A stretch of 64,000 bases of DNA, from assembly GCA_963731585.1 (NCBI GenBank), contig CAVSWC010000003.1:806001-870000 (forward strand), read 5' to 3'. Shown piece by piece: positions 53,311 through 62,541 of this stretch. The DNA is from CANKHA01 sp963731585. GTDB lineage: Bacteria > Pseudomonadota > Alphaproteobacteria > Rhizobiales > Xanthobacteraceae. Numbering within the stretch: the stretch's first letter is position 1; each line of letters opens with the position of its first letter. Below the pieces are notes generated by a model. That model saw only the letters and a list, made by a program, of their open reading frames with translations, was not told the origin of the DNA and made no database searches. The position numbers and the translations under genes were made by a program.

Positions 53311-54754
53311 ATGCGAATCCAGAAAACTTCGATCATTGCGATAGCGGTGGCCGGCGGGCTGTGCGGCAGCCTGGCGGTGGCGCAGGAATTGGCGACCTAT
53401 CCGATCCTGGGCGGCGCCAAGGAGAAGCAGCCGGGCTACGGCGAGATCGAGAATTTCACCATCCTCGGTTACAGCGACCTCAACGGCTGGGACCGTCCGA
53501 CCGAGATCCGGGTCAGCCCCGACGGCAAATACGCCTTCATGTCGAGCAACCCGCCGCCGGTGGACGGCAAGAACAACGGCGGCACCATCGCCGACGTCAG
53601 CGATCCCAAAAACATCAAGGTCGTCGCGCATGTCACCAACGGGCCGACCGAGCACAGCCAGTATATCGACCTGGTCGGCAACACGCTGGTGATCAACCAG
53701 GAGCAGCTGCGCGTGCGCGACCGCGCCTTGCGCGGCACCGGCACCTACAATCCCGGTATCCGCCTGTTCGATGTCAACGATCCCACCAAGCCGGTGGAGA
53801 AATCCTATTTCAAGAGCGACGAGCCGGGCGAAGGCCGCGAAGGCGTGCATGGTTTCTGGACGCAGGACCATCCCACGGCCGGGAAGCTTGCGTTCCTGGC
53901 CGCCACCAAGGACGGCTATTTCGGCAACATTCTTTTGATCGTGGACATCAACGACGCGGCGAATCCGAAGGAGATCGCGCGCTGGTGGTATCCCGGCACG
54001 TGCATTGAATGCGGCGAAAAGCCCGGAGCCCAACTGGATCAAGAATGACAACGGCGGGCGCATGGGCCTGCCCAACATTCTCGTCTCGTTGCACGACGTC
54101 ACCACTTACAAAAACCGCGCCTATCTTTCTTACCGGGACCAGGGCGTGGTGATCCTCGACATCACCGACATCAAGAAACCGACCTTCATCAGCCAGATCA
54201 AATGGACGCCGCCGGTGGAGGCCAATACCCACAGCGTCGGCGTTGTCGTGCCGAAGAGCGGAGACCTGCCCGAGCTGCTGGTGGTCACCGACGAGATCAA
54301 CCGCATCTGCCCGTGGGGCTACATGCACATCCTCGACGTGCGGGACGAGAAGCATCCCAACAAGATCTCCACCTTCCGCCTGCCGCTGAACAAATTCTGC
54401 CCGCCGGATCGCCCGGGCCGCGATTTCGGCGTGCATGACGTCGACCGCATGATCCGCGGCAACATCGTCTTCAGTGCCTGGCAGCAGTCGGGATTCTGGG
54501 CGATCGATATCTCCGATCCCTATGCGCCGAAGGCGGTCGGCCATTTCGTGCCGCCGCCGTTCACCCGCGGCGGGCTGGACTATTCCACCGCGGATGATGT
54601 CTTCGTGCATGACAATGGGCTGATCTATCTCACCTCCAATGAGCCCGGCGGCGGATTGTGGATCGTGAGATATACCCCGGGCGTCAAAGGCAAGGTGACG
54701 TGGAACGCGGACCAGAAGAGCGTCAGCGTCACCAACGAGGCCGCCGCGCGTTGA
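53311..54754 (+). CDS. Exported LVIVD-repeat beta-propeller protein (one indel)
   Basis: A secreted protein of about 480 aa with signal peptide IIAIAVAGGLCGSLAVAQE. Repeats of the LVIVD type follow: GGTIADVSDPKNIKVVAHVT, NPGIRLFDVNDPTKPVEKSY, NILLIVDINDAANPKEIARW, RDQGVVILDITDIKKPTFIS and HILDVRDEKHPNKISTF, plus GFWAIDISDPYAPKAVGHFV. They predict a periplasmic beta-propeller. An extra C in the CCC near 54022 splits the gene; with it removed the frame reads CGEKPEPNWIKND. Cysteines occur in TCIEC, RICPWG and KFCPPD. It starts a same-strand group with a cupredoxin-like, a membrane and an MBL-fold gene. The function is unknown. Confidence 0.82.
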
Positions 54755-54768
54755 GAAGCGGCGCACAA

Positions 54769-55143
54769 ATGCACCAGGCGGCGTCCAAAAGGCGCCGCCT
54801 TTTTCTCTGCGGATTATTGGCCTGCGCCGTCTTCCCAGCCATGGCAGCGGCGCAGGACGTCCGCCGCTTCGATCTCGCGCTGAAGGCGGGCGAACTTCCG
54901 AAAGACCAGCGCATCGTCAAGGTGAAGCAAGGCGAGTCCGTCGAATTGCGCTGGACCAGCGACCAGCCGGTCCGTTTGCATCTTCACGGCTATGACATCG
55001 AGGTGGCGGTGAAGCCCGGCGAGCCGGCGGTGACCGCGCTGAGCGCGCGCATGGCCGGCCGCTTCTCGGTCGAAAAGCTGCAGGACAAACCGTGCGGGCA
55101 TCATCACGGCGGCAGAGTGCTCTATTTGGAAGTGCATCCCTGA
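54769..55143 (+). CDS. Small exported cupredoxin-like protein
   Basis: A 124-aa protein whose signal peptide (LFLCGLLACAVFPAMAAAQ) precedes a beta-rich domain. VKQGESVELRWTSDQPVRLH, LHGYDIEVAVKPGEPAVTAL and SARMAGRFSVEKL recall small cupredoxin-fold proteins. The C-terminal CGHHHGGRVLYLEVHP has one Cys and three adjacent His, with HLHG earlier; these are possible copper ligands but not a standard type-1 site. It begins 14 bp after the LVIVD gene and is probably co-transcribed with it. Confidence 0.68.
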   Translation: MHQAASKRRRLFLCGLLACAVFPAMAAAQDVRRFDLALKAGELPKDQRIVKVKQGESVELRWTSDQPVRLHLHGYDIEVAVKPGEPAVTALSARMAGRFSVEKLQDKPCGHHHGGRVLYLEVHP

Positions 55144-55169
55144 TCGGCATGAGTGAATTACATTTCATC

Positions 55170-55258
55170 CCGCTCATCCCCGCGAACGCGGGGATCCAGG
55201 ACTGTGCTGCAATGGGTCAACTAATAGACTGGATTCCCGCTTGCGCGGGAATGAGCGG
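55170..55258. repeat. Paired inverted REP elements
   Basis: Arm 1 (55170-55199, CCGCTCATCCCCGCG...) and arm 2 (55229-55258, ...GCGGGAATGAGCGG) are 30-bp inverted copies with four mismatches. Each contains its own small CCGCG/CGCGG hairpin. A 20-bp part of arm 2 recurs at 35563-35582. The GCGGAG at the end of arm 2 is placed as the ribosome site of the next gene. Confidence 0.85.
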
Positions 55259-55267
55259 AGTTTGTTG

Positions 55268-56799
55268 ATGATCCGCCGCGCATTGTTTGCTGGTTCGGCT
55301 CTCATTGTCGGAGCGACGGCGGCGCAGGCGCATGCCTATGGCGAACGCTACGACCTGCCGGTGCCGCTTTGGATGAACGTGACGGGCGGCAGCGCGGTGG
55401 TCGTCCTGTCATTCCTGATGACTGCCTGGTTTCTGCAACCGCAGAACGAAACGCGCGCCCTCGCGGCCTAACCTGTTGGCCGCGCCGCCGGGCCGGATGC
55501 TTGCCAGCGGGCCCGTGCTGCTGGCGGTGAAAATTCTTTCGGTCTTTCTTTTCGTCGTCGCGCTGCTGGCCGGCTTCGTCGGCCTGCCGGATTATTCCCG
55601 CAATGCCGCACCGACCATCTTCTGGGTCATCGGCTGGGTCGGCCTCGCCTTTGCGTCGGTGCTGCTCGGCAATATCTGGCTGCTGGTAAATCCCTGGCTC
55701 ATCCTGTTCGACTGGGCCGACGCGCTCTGGCGCAGACTGACCAGCCGCGGCCTTTCCTTCGAGCTTGCCTATCCGCGCCGCCTCGGCGTGTTGCCGGGAA
55801 TCCTGATGATCGTCGGGTTCACCTGGTTCATGCTGGCCTCCGGCCTCGCCGGCGATTCACGTTCGCTCGCTTGCGCGGTCGCGGTCTACTCCGCCGTGAC
55901 CTGGATCGGCATGCTTGCTTTCGGCGCGCCCGCCTGGCTCGCCCATGGCGAGGCTTTCACGCTGCTTTTCGGCGTGCTCGCCCGCTTTTCGCCGACGGCG
56001 CTGCGGGTGGCGGATCGCGAAATCTGCCGGCGGGCCGATTGCCCGCCGGGCGAGGATGGCGGATGCACCGATTGCCCGGAAGCCTTCCTGCTGGCGCCGC
56101 CGGAAAAACGCGCAATCACGCTGCGCGGCTACGGCGTCGGGCTGATCGTGCAGCACCCGTTGTCGCTGTCGATGGTCATCGTGGTGCTGATGGTGCTCGC
56201 GCTGGTCGCCTTCGAAGGATTCATGGACACCGCGCAATGGATCGACCTGATGACCTCCCTCGGCGAGCTTGAGGAGTCCGGCGGCATCCACGCCCCGGTG
56301 AAGACCACGCTGAGTTTCCTGGTTGCGACCGCCATTCTGTTCGGATTGTTTTTCGTGACGAGCGCGCTGATGCGCATGATCGGCTATGCGGGCGCGGCGC
56401 CGAAACGCAGCACGCTGCGAGATCATGGGCCTGTTCGTGCTCTCCCTCGTCCCGATCTCGGTCGCCTACCACGTCGCGCATTACCTTTACTGGTTCTACA
56501 CCCAGATCCAATTCGTGGTGCCGGCGGCGTCCGATCCTTTCGCCTTCGGTTGGGACCTGTTCGGCGGACGCAATTTCGTGCCCGACCGCGCCGCCATTCC
56601 GCTCAAGGTGATCTGGCATACCGCGATCGTCGCGATCGTTGTCGGGCATGTGATTGCGGTCTATGTCGCGCACCGCGTGGCGCTTGATGTCTTTCGCACG
56701 CGCCGGGCCGCGCTGCTCAGTCAGATTCCGATGCTGTTGCTGATGGTCGGCTATACGATGACCAGCCTGTGGATGCTGGCGCAGCCGATCATGGGTTGA
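55268..56799 (+). CDS. Polytopic membrane protein with a CX4CX7CX2C loop (two indels inferred)
   Basis: I read 55268-55471 and 55476-56799 as one gene of about 509 aa. The first part has a signal sequence and HAYGERYDLPVPLWMNVTGG. The rest has about ten helices, with NAAPTIFWVIGWVGLAFASV and NIWLLVNPWLILFDWADALW early. A loop reads DREICRRADCPPGEDGG, then CTDC, giving CX4CX7CX2C, possibly a metal or Fe-S site. An extra base near 56418 precedes EIMGLFVLSLVPISVAYHVA. Similar proteins with an N-terminal HAxGxRYDLPLPL block are sometimes labelled fenitrothion hydrolase; I give that only as a weak hint. It is in the same group as the LVIVD and cupredoxin-like genes. Confidence 0.68.
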
Positions 56800-56865
56800 G
56801 CGGGCTTATCGCCGCGCAATGGCTTTGCTACTCTAACGGGACGCAAAAGGTCGAGGGAGGCATTG

Positions 56866-57818
56866 ATGCGAGCGATGCGATTGGTTCTGACGATTGCGAC
56901 TGTCGTAGCTGGCTGGGCCGCACCGGCCATGGCGCAAGGCGACGCCGGGCCCGACCGCATGACGATGCAAAAGATCGCGGAGGACGTTTATTTCCTGGAA
57001 AACTCCCGCGGCTCCAGCAACGCGGTTTTCGTCGTCACCAGCGATGGCGTGCTGTTGTTCGACGCCGATATCCGCAGTGCCGACCAGGTGCTCGCCGCCA
57101 TCCGCAAGGTGACCGACAAGAAGGTCCGCTACATCGTGACCTCGCATGCCTCAGGCGATCATGCCACCGGCATGTGGACGTATCGCGAGGACAAGCCCAC
57201 TTACATCGCCACACGCAAGCAGATGCGTGACCTTTACATGCAGGAGGCCGTCGAATTCTCTCAGCGCAAGGCTTCCACCCAACCGCAACATGCGCCCTAC
57301 AAGAACGCCGAGCTGGTGCTGCCCGACATCGCCTTCGAAGGCGCGATGACGCTCCGCTTTGGCGGGCTCACCTTCCAGATCACGGAGGAAGGCAGCGCGC
57401 ATTCCAGCAGCGACGTCACCCTTTACATCCCGCAGCGGCGCGTTTTCCTGATGGGCGATCTGCTCGATACCGAGATCCATCCCGGCCAGGGCGAATCCGC
57501 CGGCGTGTTTTTCTCCAATGTGAAGAACTGGATCGGCTTGCTCGACAACATCATCGCGCGCCGGTTGCCGGTGGATACCTACGTGCCCGGGCATGGACCG
57601 GTGCATCTCGGCCGTGGCGTGGCGGATCTGGAAGAGCAGAAGAAATACTTCGTCGTCTGCGCGACGAAGTCTCAAAGATGATCGCTGCCGGCAAGAGCGT
57701 CGAGCAGGTGCAGGCCGAGTTCAAGCTGCCGGCGGAGTTCGCGCATTACAAGCGGCCTCCGCGGCTGAAAGCCTTCCTCAACCTGTTTTATCACCAGCTC
57801 GTCGAGCAGGGATTTTGA
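56866..57818 (+). CDS. Exported MBL-fold metallo-hydrolase with altered His motif (one indel)
   Basis: A periplasmic metallo-beta-lactamase-fold protein of about 317 aa, signal peptide LTIATVVAGWAAPAMAQ. The fold is shown by ENSRGSSNAVFVVTSDGVLL, FDADIRSADQVLAAIRKV and the metal loop VTSHASGDHATG. Here the canonical HxHxDH is HxSxDH, so the second His is Ser. Later ITEEGSAHSSSDVTLYIPQR, VFLMGDLLDTEIHPGQ and TYVPGHGPVHLG give further metal ligands. A missing base near 57660 breaks the frame; the tail continues LRDEVSKMIAAGKSVEQVQA and LNLFYHQLVEQGF. The ATG at 56866 follows GGGAGG. It resembles the quinoprotein-relay/SoxH-like group. Confidence 0.82.
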
Positions 57819-57907
57819 GGGCGTGACGCAACGACAATCTCACTCCGCCTCATCCTCACCATGAGGTGAGAGGTTTGTGCGCGGCGCGCTTCAGGGTGCG
57901 GACCCGC

Positions 57908-58921
57908 CTAATTCCCGCCTTCGAGGAACGGCCGCACGCGCTCCACCACTGACGCCGGGGTCTTGAAGATCTCCTCCACGACTTCCTGCAACTCGGTGCC
58001 CGTCGTCGGATCGAGGTCGAGCTTGCGCTTTTGCGCATCGGCGCGGAAATCGGGATCGGCCATGGTGTCGTCGAACGCCTTGCGCAGGATCGCGACAGTC
58101 TTCGCCGGCACGCCTTCCGGCACGACCCATGGCCGGCCGACTTCCTGCGATGAGAACACGAGCCGCAGCGCCGCCTTGTCCTCCGGCGTCTTGGCCGAGT
58201 CGATCACCAGCGGGAGCTGAGGCAGCTCTGGGTGCTTGCGGACGCCGAATTGCGTGATGAGGCGCAGCTTGCCGTCGCGCAGCGACTGCGCCTGCGTCGC
58301 CTTGATGCTCGCCCAGGTGATGCCGATCATGCCGTCGACCTCGCCGCGCTCCATCGCCAGCGCGCCTTGCGCGGTGCCCTGATAGCCCGCCACCACCTTG
58401 AATTTGGTGCCGAGCACCGCATTGGCGATCACAGGATAAGTCGTGGTCGAGCCGCCGGTGCCGGCAACGGGGATCTCGATCTTCTGCGCGTCCGCGATGG
58501 TCTTGACCGGCGAACTGTCGCGCACGATGGCGATGTGATATTCGCGCAGGGTCGAGCCGATCCAGTTCATCTTGCGCGGCTCGAACTTGGCCGTCTCCGG
58601 CTTGAGTAGCGGTTGCGTCGTCATCGCTGCGTTGACCGCGCCGACCACCGTGCCGTCCTTGGGCGCGACATTGGCGACATGGTTCATCGCAACCAGCGAG
58701 CCGGCGCCCGGCATATTCTGCACCACGATCTGCGGATTGCCGGGGATATGCTTGCGCCAATGATCGGACACAAGCCGCGCATACGCATCGTATCCGCCGC
58801 CAGGCGCCGAACCGACGATCACCCGAATAGTCTTGTCCTTGAAGAGCAGCTCCTCCTGCGCGTGGGCGGATGGAGCAAGCGCGACCAGCGCGCCAAGAAG
58901 AAGCGGAAGATGCCTGATCAA
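57908..58921 (-). CDS. Bug/TctC substrate-binding protein 7
   Basis: A 337-aa exported binding protein. The TTG at 58921 is chosen because GGGAGGAAAAA precedes it and the signal peptide (IRHLPLLLGALVALAPSAHA) then begins at once; a longer open frame reaches 58984. FKDKTIRVIVGSAPGGGYDA, QNMPGAGSLVAMNHVANVAP and KDGTVVGAVNAAMTTQPLL are Bug motifs. It is the last gene of a likely yyaL-SDR-tctC group on the minus strand. No TctAB genes are near, so it may share a carrier encoded elsewhere. Confidence 0.93.
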   Translation of the reverse strand: MIRHLPLLLGALVALAPSAHAQEELLFKDKTIRVIVGSAPGGGYDAYARLVSDHWRKHIPGNPQIVVQNMPGAGSLVAMNHVANVAPKDGTVVGAVNAAMTTQPLLKPETAKFEPRKMNWIGSTLREYHIAIVRDSSPVKTIADAQKIEIPVAGTGGSTTTYPVIANAVLGTKFKVVAGYQGTAQGALAMERGEVDGMIGITWASIKATQAQSLRDGKLRLITQFGVRKHPELPQLPLVIDSAKTPEDKAALRLVFSSQEVGRPWVVPEGVPAKTVAILRKAFDDTMADPDFRADAQKRKLDLDPTTGTELQEVVEEIFKTPASVVERVRPFLEGGN

Positions 58922-58958
58922 TTTTTCCTCCCTCGGTTTCTTATACCGACATTCTATC

Positions 58959-59735
58959 TCACGGTACGAGAACGCGTCCGCCATTCATAGCCACCGCCTG
59001 GCCGGTCATGTAAGCGGCGTCGGAGCTCGCCAGGAAAGCGGCGAGCCCGGCCATGTCGTCAGGATAGCCGACGCGCCCGAGCGGGATCTCTTTTCTTCCG
59101 CGCTCGGCGAGCTCTTGCGGCGTGGTGTTCTCCAAAGGCTGGGCGGTCATCGACACGCCCGGAATGATCGCATTGACCCGCACGTTCTGCGGCGCCCATT
59201 CCAGCGCCAGCGTTTTGGTCAGCGACAGGATCGCGGCTTTGCTGCAGGCATAATTGGCGCCCCTCGGCGCGCCTTCGACACCGCGGCCGGAGGCGATGTT
59301 GATCACCACACCGCGCTTTTGCTTCAGCATGTGCGGACCGAAGGCGCGCACGATCAGGAACGGCGCGGTGATATTGACCCGCAGCGTGCGTTCCCAGTCT
59401 TCCACCTTCATGTCGATGACGCTCGCGCGCGGATAGATGCTGGCGTTATTGATGAGCAGATAAGGCGTGCCATAAGCCGCCAGGGTCTGTTCCACCGCAT
59501 CCGTAATTTGTCCGGCATCCGATAAATCTACCTGGAAGAGGCGCGCCTCGCCGCCGGCGTCTTTCACTTGCGACACCGTTTCCGTACCAGCCTGTAAGTT
59601 GATTTCCCAGGCCGCCACCTTGGCGCCTGCGCCGGCAAATCGTTTGCAGAAAGCGCGGCCGAAGCCGCCGCCTGCGCCGGTCACAACAACGACATCGCCC
59701 GGCTTTATGCCGTCGCGTAGAATTCCGTCGTTCAT
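58959..59735 (-). CDS. Short-chain dehydrogenase/reductase (SDR)
   Basis: A 258-aa NAD(P)-dependent oxidoreductase. VVVVTGAGGGFGRAFCKRFA is the TGxxxGxG cofactor loop. VDLSDAG, LLINNAS and INIASGRGVEGAPRGANYAC with SK give the N-S-Y-K catalytic set (YxxxK as YACSK). The C-terminus MTGQAVAMNGGRVLVP is the usual classical-SDR ending. The start at 59735 lies 17 bp from the upstream yyaL-type gene's stop, and it precedes the TctC gene, suggesting a shared catabolic task. The substrate is unknown. Confidence 0.93.
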   Translation of the reverse strand: MNDGILRDGIKPGDVVVVTGAGGGFGRAFCKRFAGAGAKVAAWEINLQAGTETVSQVKDAGGEARLFQVDLSDAGQITDAVEQTLAAYGTPYLLINNASIYPRASVIDMKVEDWERTLRVNITAPFLIVRAFGPHMLKQKRGVVINIASGRGVEGAPRGANYACSKAAILSLTKTLALEWAPQNVRVNAIIPGVSMTAQPLENTTPQELAERGRKEIPLGRVGYPDDMAGLAAFLASSDAAYMTGQAVAMNGGRVLVP

Positions 59736-59752
59736 CCCAGACTTCCCCCGCT

Positions 59753-61780
59753 CTATTTTCGCATCGCCGAAACCGTTTCCGCGATTTGCTCCGCCTGCGT
59801 TATCGGCAGCGAGCAGGTTTCGCCGACGCAGACGAAGGCCGCGGCCTCCGGTGCGGCGGCGATCTTGGCCTGCGCCGGATGCGCGGCAGGCAGGGATTGC
59901 GCCGATGCCGCGCGCAGCACAATGCGATCGATGAATGGTATCTTCAATGCCGCCGCGGCAAATCGCTCCGCCTCTGTGCCGGTGACGACGATTTCGGCTG
60001 CCCGCAGGCGCAGGTCGAGTGCATTGAGCAGCGCCACATGGCCGAACAGGTTTTGCGCCGCGATTGGAATGATTCCGTCGAACAGCCGGTCGGCCTGGGC
60101 GCGCCAAGCATCGTTCCCGGTCAGCGACGCGAGCCGCACCAGATTTTGCGCGGCAAGCGCATTGGCATTCGGCGTCGCATCGTCGGTGGTGGCCGCCGGC
60201 CGCAGCACCAGGCCTTCCGCGTCGTCGGCGGTGAGAAAATAGCCGCCGGTCTCCGGATGGGCATAGTGCTGGTCGAAGGCCGTCTGGCTCGCCTGCGCCC
60301 AATCGAGAAAGGCGCGCTCGCCGGTCGCCTCATGCAGCGCCAGGGCGGCGCGGATCATGGCGGCAAAATCCGAAGCAAGGCCGGGAAACAAAAGCCGTCC
60401 TTCCCGCCAGGAATGCCCCAGCCGGCCATCGCGCGTCATAGCCTCGGTGATGAAGCCGAAAGCGCGCCTCGCCAGCTCGATCCATGTCGGTTCGTCGAAA
60501 GCGATGCCGGCATTTACCAGCGCGGCGATCATCAGTCCGTTCCAGTCAGCCAGAACCTTGTCGTCGAGGCCCGGCCGCACGCGCCGATCGCGCACTGCCA
60601 ACAGCGCTGTGCGCAGGGACGCGAGCCGCGCTTCGTCTTCCTCGCTGCGCTCACTGCGCGCGAGATTGTTGAGGATGTTGCGGCCTTCGAAATTGCCTTC
60701 TTCTGCCACGCCGTAATGGCGGGCGAAAAACGCGGCGTCTTCGTTGCCGAGCGCGTCGATGATCTCCTGCAGCGACCAGACGTAGAACTTTCCTTCTTCG
60801 CCTTCGGAGTCCGCGTCGAGCGAAGCGCAGAAGGCACCCTCCGGCGTTGTCATCTCGCGTGTGAGCCAGGCCACGGTCTCGCGCGCCCGCCGGCGATAGA
60901 GCGGATTGCCGCCGCGCTGCCAGGCCAAGGCCAAAAGCTCCAGCAGCTGCGCATTGTCGTAGAGCATCTTTTCGAAATGCGGCACCAGCCATTTGTCGTC
61001 GACCGAATAGCGCGAGAAGCCGCCGCCGAGATGATCGTAGATGCCGCCTTCGCAGATCCGTTCCAGCGTGACGTCGACGAGATCGAAAAACCGCGCGTCG
61101 CGGCTGCGGAGTCCTGCGCGCCAAAGCATCTCGAACAGCGCGGCCTGCGGAAATTTCGGCGCGCCGCGCAATCCGCCATTGACCGGGTCGATGGCGCCGG
61201 CGAGTTGCCGCGCGGCGGCATCCAGTTCGGCAGTGCCGAGCGTCACTTTTCCTACGGGGCGTGCGCGCTCGCCCAGCCGGGCCATCAACGCCGTGCGGTT
61301 GTTGTCGATGACATGGCGGTCCTCGCGAAAGAGCCGCGCGACCTCTTGCAGCACATCGACAAAAGCCGGCCGGCCGTAGCGGGACTGCTTGGGGAAATAA
61401 GTGCCGCCCCAGACCGGCTCGCCCTTCGGCGTCAGAAACATGGTGAGCGGCCAGCCGCCCTGCTCGCCTAAGTGATGCAGCGCGGCCATGTAGATCTGAT
61501 CGATGTCCGGGCGCTCTTCGCGATCGACTTTGATATTGACAAACAGCGCGTTCATCACCGCGGCCGTTGCCGGGTCCTCAAAACTTTCGTGCGCCATCAC
61601 ATGGCACCAGTGACAAGCGGCATAGCCGACCGACAACAGGATCGGCCTATCGCTGCGCGCGGCTTCGGCTAAAGCATCCGGGCCCCAGGGCCACCAGTCG
61701 ACCGGGTTGTGCTTGTGCTGAAGCAGGTAAGGACTGGTTTCGCCAGCGAGCCGGTTTTGAGTTGCGGAGGGTAATGCCAT
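59753..61780 (-). CDS. Thioredoxin-domain protein of the YyaL/Spermatogenesis-associated 20 family
   Basis: A 675-aa protein with an N-terminal DUF255 thioredoxin-like domain and a C-terminal (alpha/alpha)6-barrel resembling N-acylglucosamine epimerase/mannosidase folds. NRLAGETSPYLLQHKHNPVD is the signature start, and ACHWCHVMAHESFEDPATAA holds the CxxC. VDREERPDIDQIYMAALHHL and GWPLTMFLTPKGEPVWGGTY follow. The barrel part is recognised from GGGFSRYSVDDKWLVPHFEK and RVRPGLDDKVLADWNGLMIA. The role in bacteria is not established. It is intact over 2 kb despite frequent indels elsewhere. Confidence 0.93.
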   Translation of the reverse strand: MALPSATQNRLAGETSPYLLQHKHNPVDWWPWGPDALAEAARSDRPILLSVGYAACHWCHVMAHESFEDPATAAVMNALFVNIKVDREERPDIDQIYMAALHHLGEQGGWPLTMFLTPKGEPVWGGTYFPKQSRYGRPAFVDVLQEVARLFREDRHVIDNNRTALMARLGERARPVGKVTLGTAELDAAARQLAGAIDPVNGGLRGAPKFPQAALFEMLWRAGLRSRDARFFDLVDVTLERICEGGIYDHLGGGFSRYSVDDKWLVPHFEKMLYDNAQLLELLALAWQRGGNPLYRRRARETVAWLTREMTTPEGAFCASLDADSEGEEGKFYVWSLQEIIDALGNEDAAFFARHYGVAEEGNFEGRNILNNLARSERSEEDEARLASLRTALLAVRDRRVRPGLDDKVLADWNGLMIAALVNAGIAFDEPTWIELARRAFGFITEAMTRDGRLGHSWREGRLLFPGLASDFAAMIRAALALHEATGERAFLDWAQASQTAFDQHYAHPETGGYFLTADDAEGLVLRPAATTDDATPNANALAAQNLVRLASLTGNDAWRAQADRLFDGIIPIAAQNLFGHVALLNALDLRLRAAEIVVTGTEAERFAAAALKIPFIDRIVLRAASAQSLPAAHPAQAKIAAAPEAAAFVCVGETCSLPITQAEQIAETVSAMRK

Positions 61781-61843
61781 GGCACAACATCGCCCCCGGC
61801 GCCGCGGGCGGCAAGCGTGCCTGCAACCGCGGCGTTGAGCCTG

Positions 61844-62080
61844 CTAGTGCGAAGCCTTTGAATCGTCGTCCGAGGGCTCTGGCCAAGCCCGCGCTGATTT
61901 TTCTTCGCCATGGGCGTTCTGGCTTTCTGAGGCGAAGAAACGCTTGGGTTCGTTCTTGATCATTCCAAGCCAGGAAGCGGCTAACCGCAGCCATGACGCC
62001 TTATCCGCGGCATTGCCGGCATTTTCGGCCATCCGCTGGCATTCCTGAGCGTTCCGGCGATACTCGTCCAAGATGTTCAT
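61844..62080 (-). CDS. Small hypothetical protein, rhizobial DEYRRNAQEC type
   Basis: A 78-aa protein beginning MNILDEYRRNAQECQRMAEN and continuing AGNAADKASWLRLAASWLGM. It resembles small helical proteins that are abundant in Bradyrhizobium-like genomes, with the same Ala/Arg-rich amphipathic helices. There is no known function. I prefer the ATG at 62080 to the open start at 62155 because the conserved block begins there. It is isolated, 63 bp upstream of the yyaL-type gene on the same strand. Confidence 0.65.
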   Translation of the reverse strand: MNILDEYRRNAQECQRMAENAGNAADKASWLRLAASWLGMIKNEPKRFFASESQNAHGEEKSARAWPEPSDDDSKASH

Positions 62081-62541
62081 CGCTTTTAGGTTTTGGATAG
62101 TTTGGCGGGAAATATTTAGCGGAGGAATGCAAAACGCCAAACAAGGTTCCACCATAGGAAGAGAAAGTGTGGATCGGGTAAAGAAAAAGCCCCGCCGAAG
62201 CGGGGCTTAAAGGAAGGAGCGGACAGGTTTGGGGGGTAGGGGGAGTGCGACCCGCCCGCTCTATCGGAACAACCTGTGACCGCGACTATGGTTCCAGGCG
62301 AGGACAAGGAAAACGCACGTTCTCGTTATCGGACTTCGCGACAACAAGCGCTGATACAGCGGCGTTTCTTTATTCCCAGCGATGTTTTGTTAACGCTGGG
62401 CCAGAGAAAAGCCCCGAACCTTTCCGTCGGATCACAGGATTGTGAACGGAACCACTGGCACGCCTCCACTTACCCACAGTCCCTCGCCTCTCCCGTTCCG
62501 CGGCGTGTCTCGGCCTCGGAACCCAATGTTTGCGATCGCAA
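62081..62541. other. Gene-poor 460-bp gap with hairpins
   Basis: No convincing protein gene on either strand. It holds a minus-strand terminator (62188-62209) and a 7-bp perfect inverted repeat, CCCAGCG at 62375-62381 with CGCTGGG at 62394-62400, spaced by 12 nt. The terminator has no annotated minus-strand gene closer than DUF1993, so a small RNA on that strand is possible. Confidence 0.5.
62188..62209 (-). terminator. Intrinsic terminator, minus strand, no adjacent gene
   Basis: AAGCCCCGC and GCGGGGCTT form a 9-bp stem around a CGAA loop. Read on the minus strand it is followed by TTTCTTT. It would end a transcript coming from about 62210-62540 or from the DUF1993 gene beyond. Confidence 0.85.

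Noticed and set aside
59786..61471. 561-codon open frame on the plus strand opposite the yyaL-type gene
   Set aside because: It has no recognisable domain, has an Arg/His-rich composition typical of antisense frames, and the opposite strand encodes a well-conserved protein.
62116..62307. 63-codon minus-strand open frame in the gap left of DUF1993
   Set aside because: It runs through the terminator hairpin, has no ribosome site and matches nothing I know.
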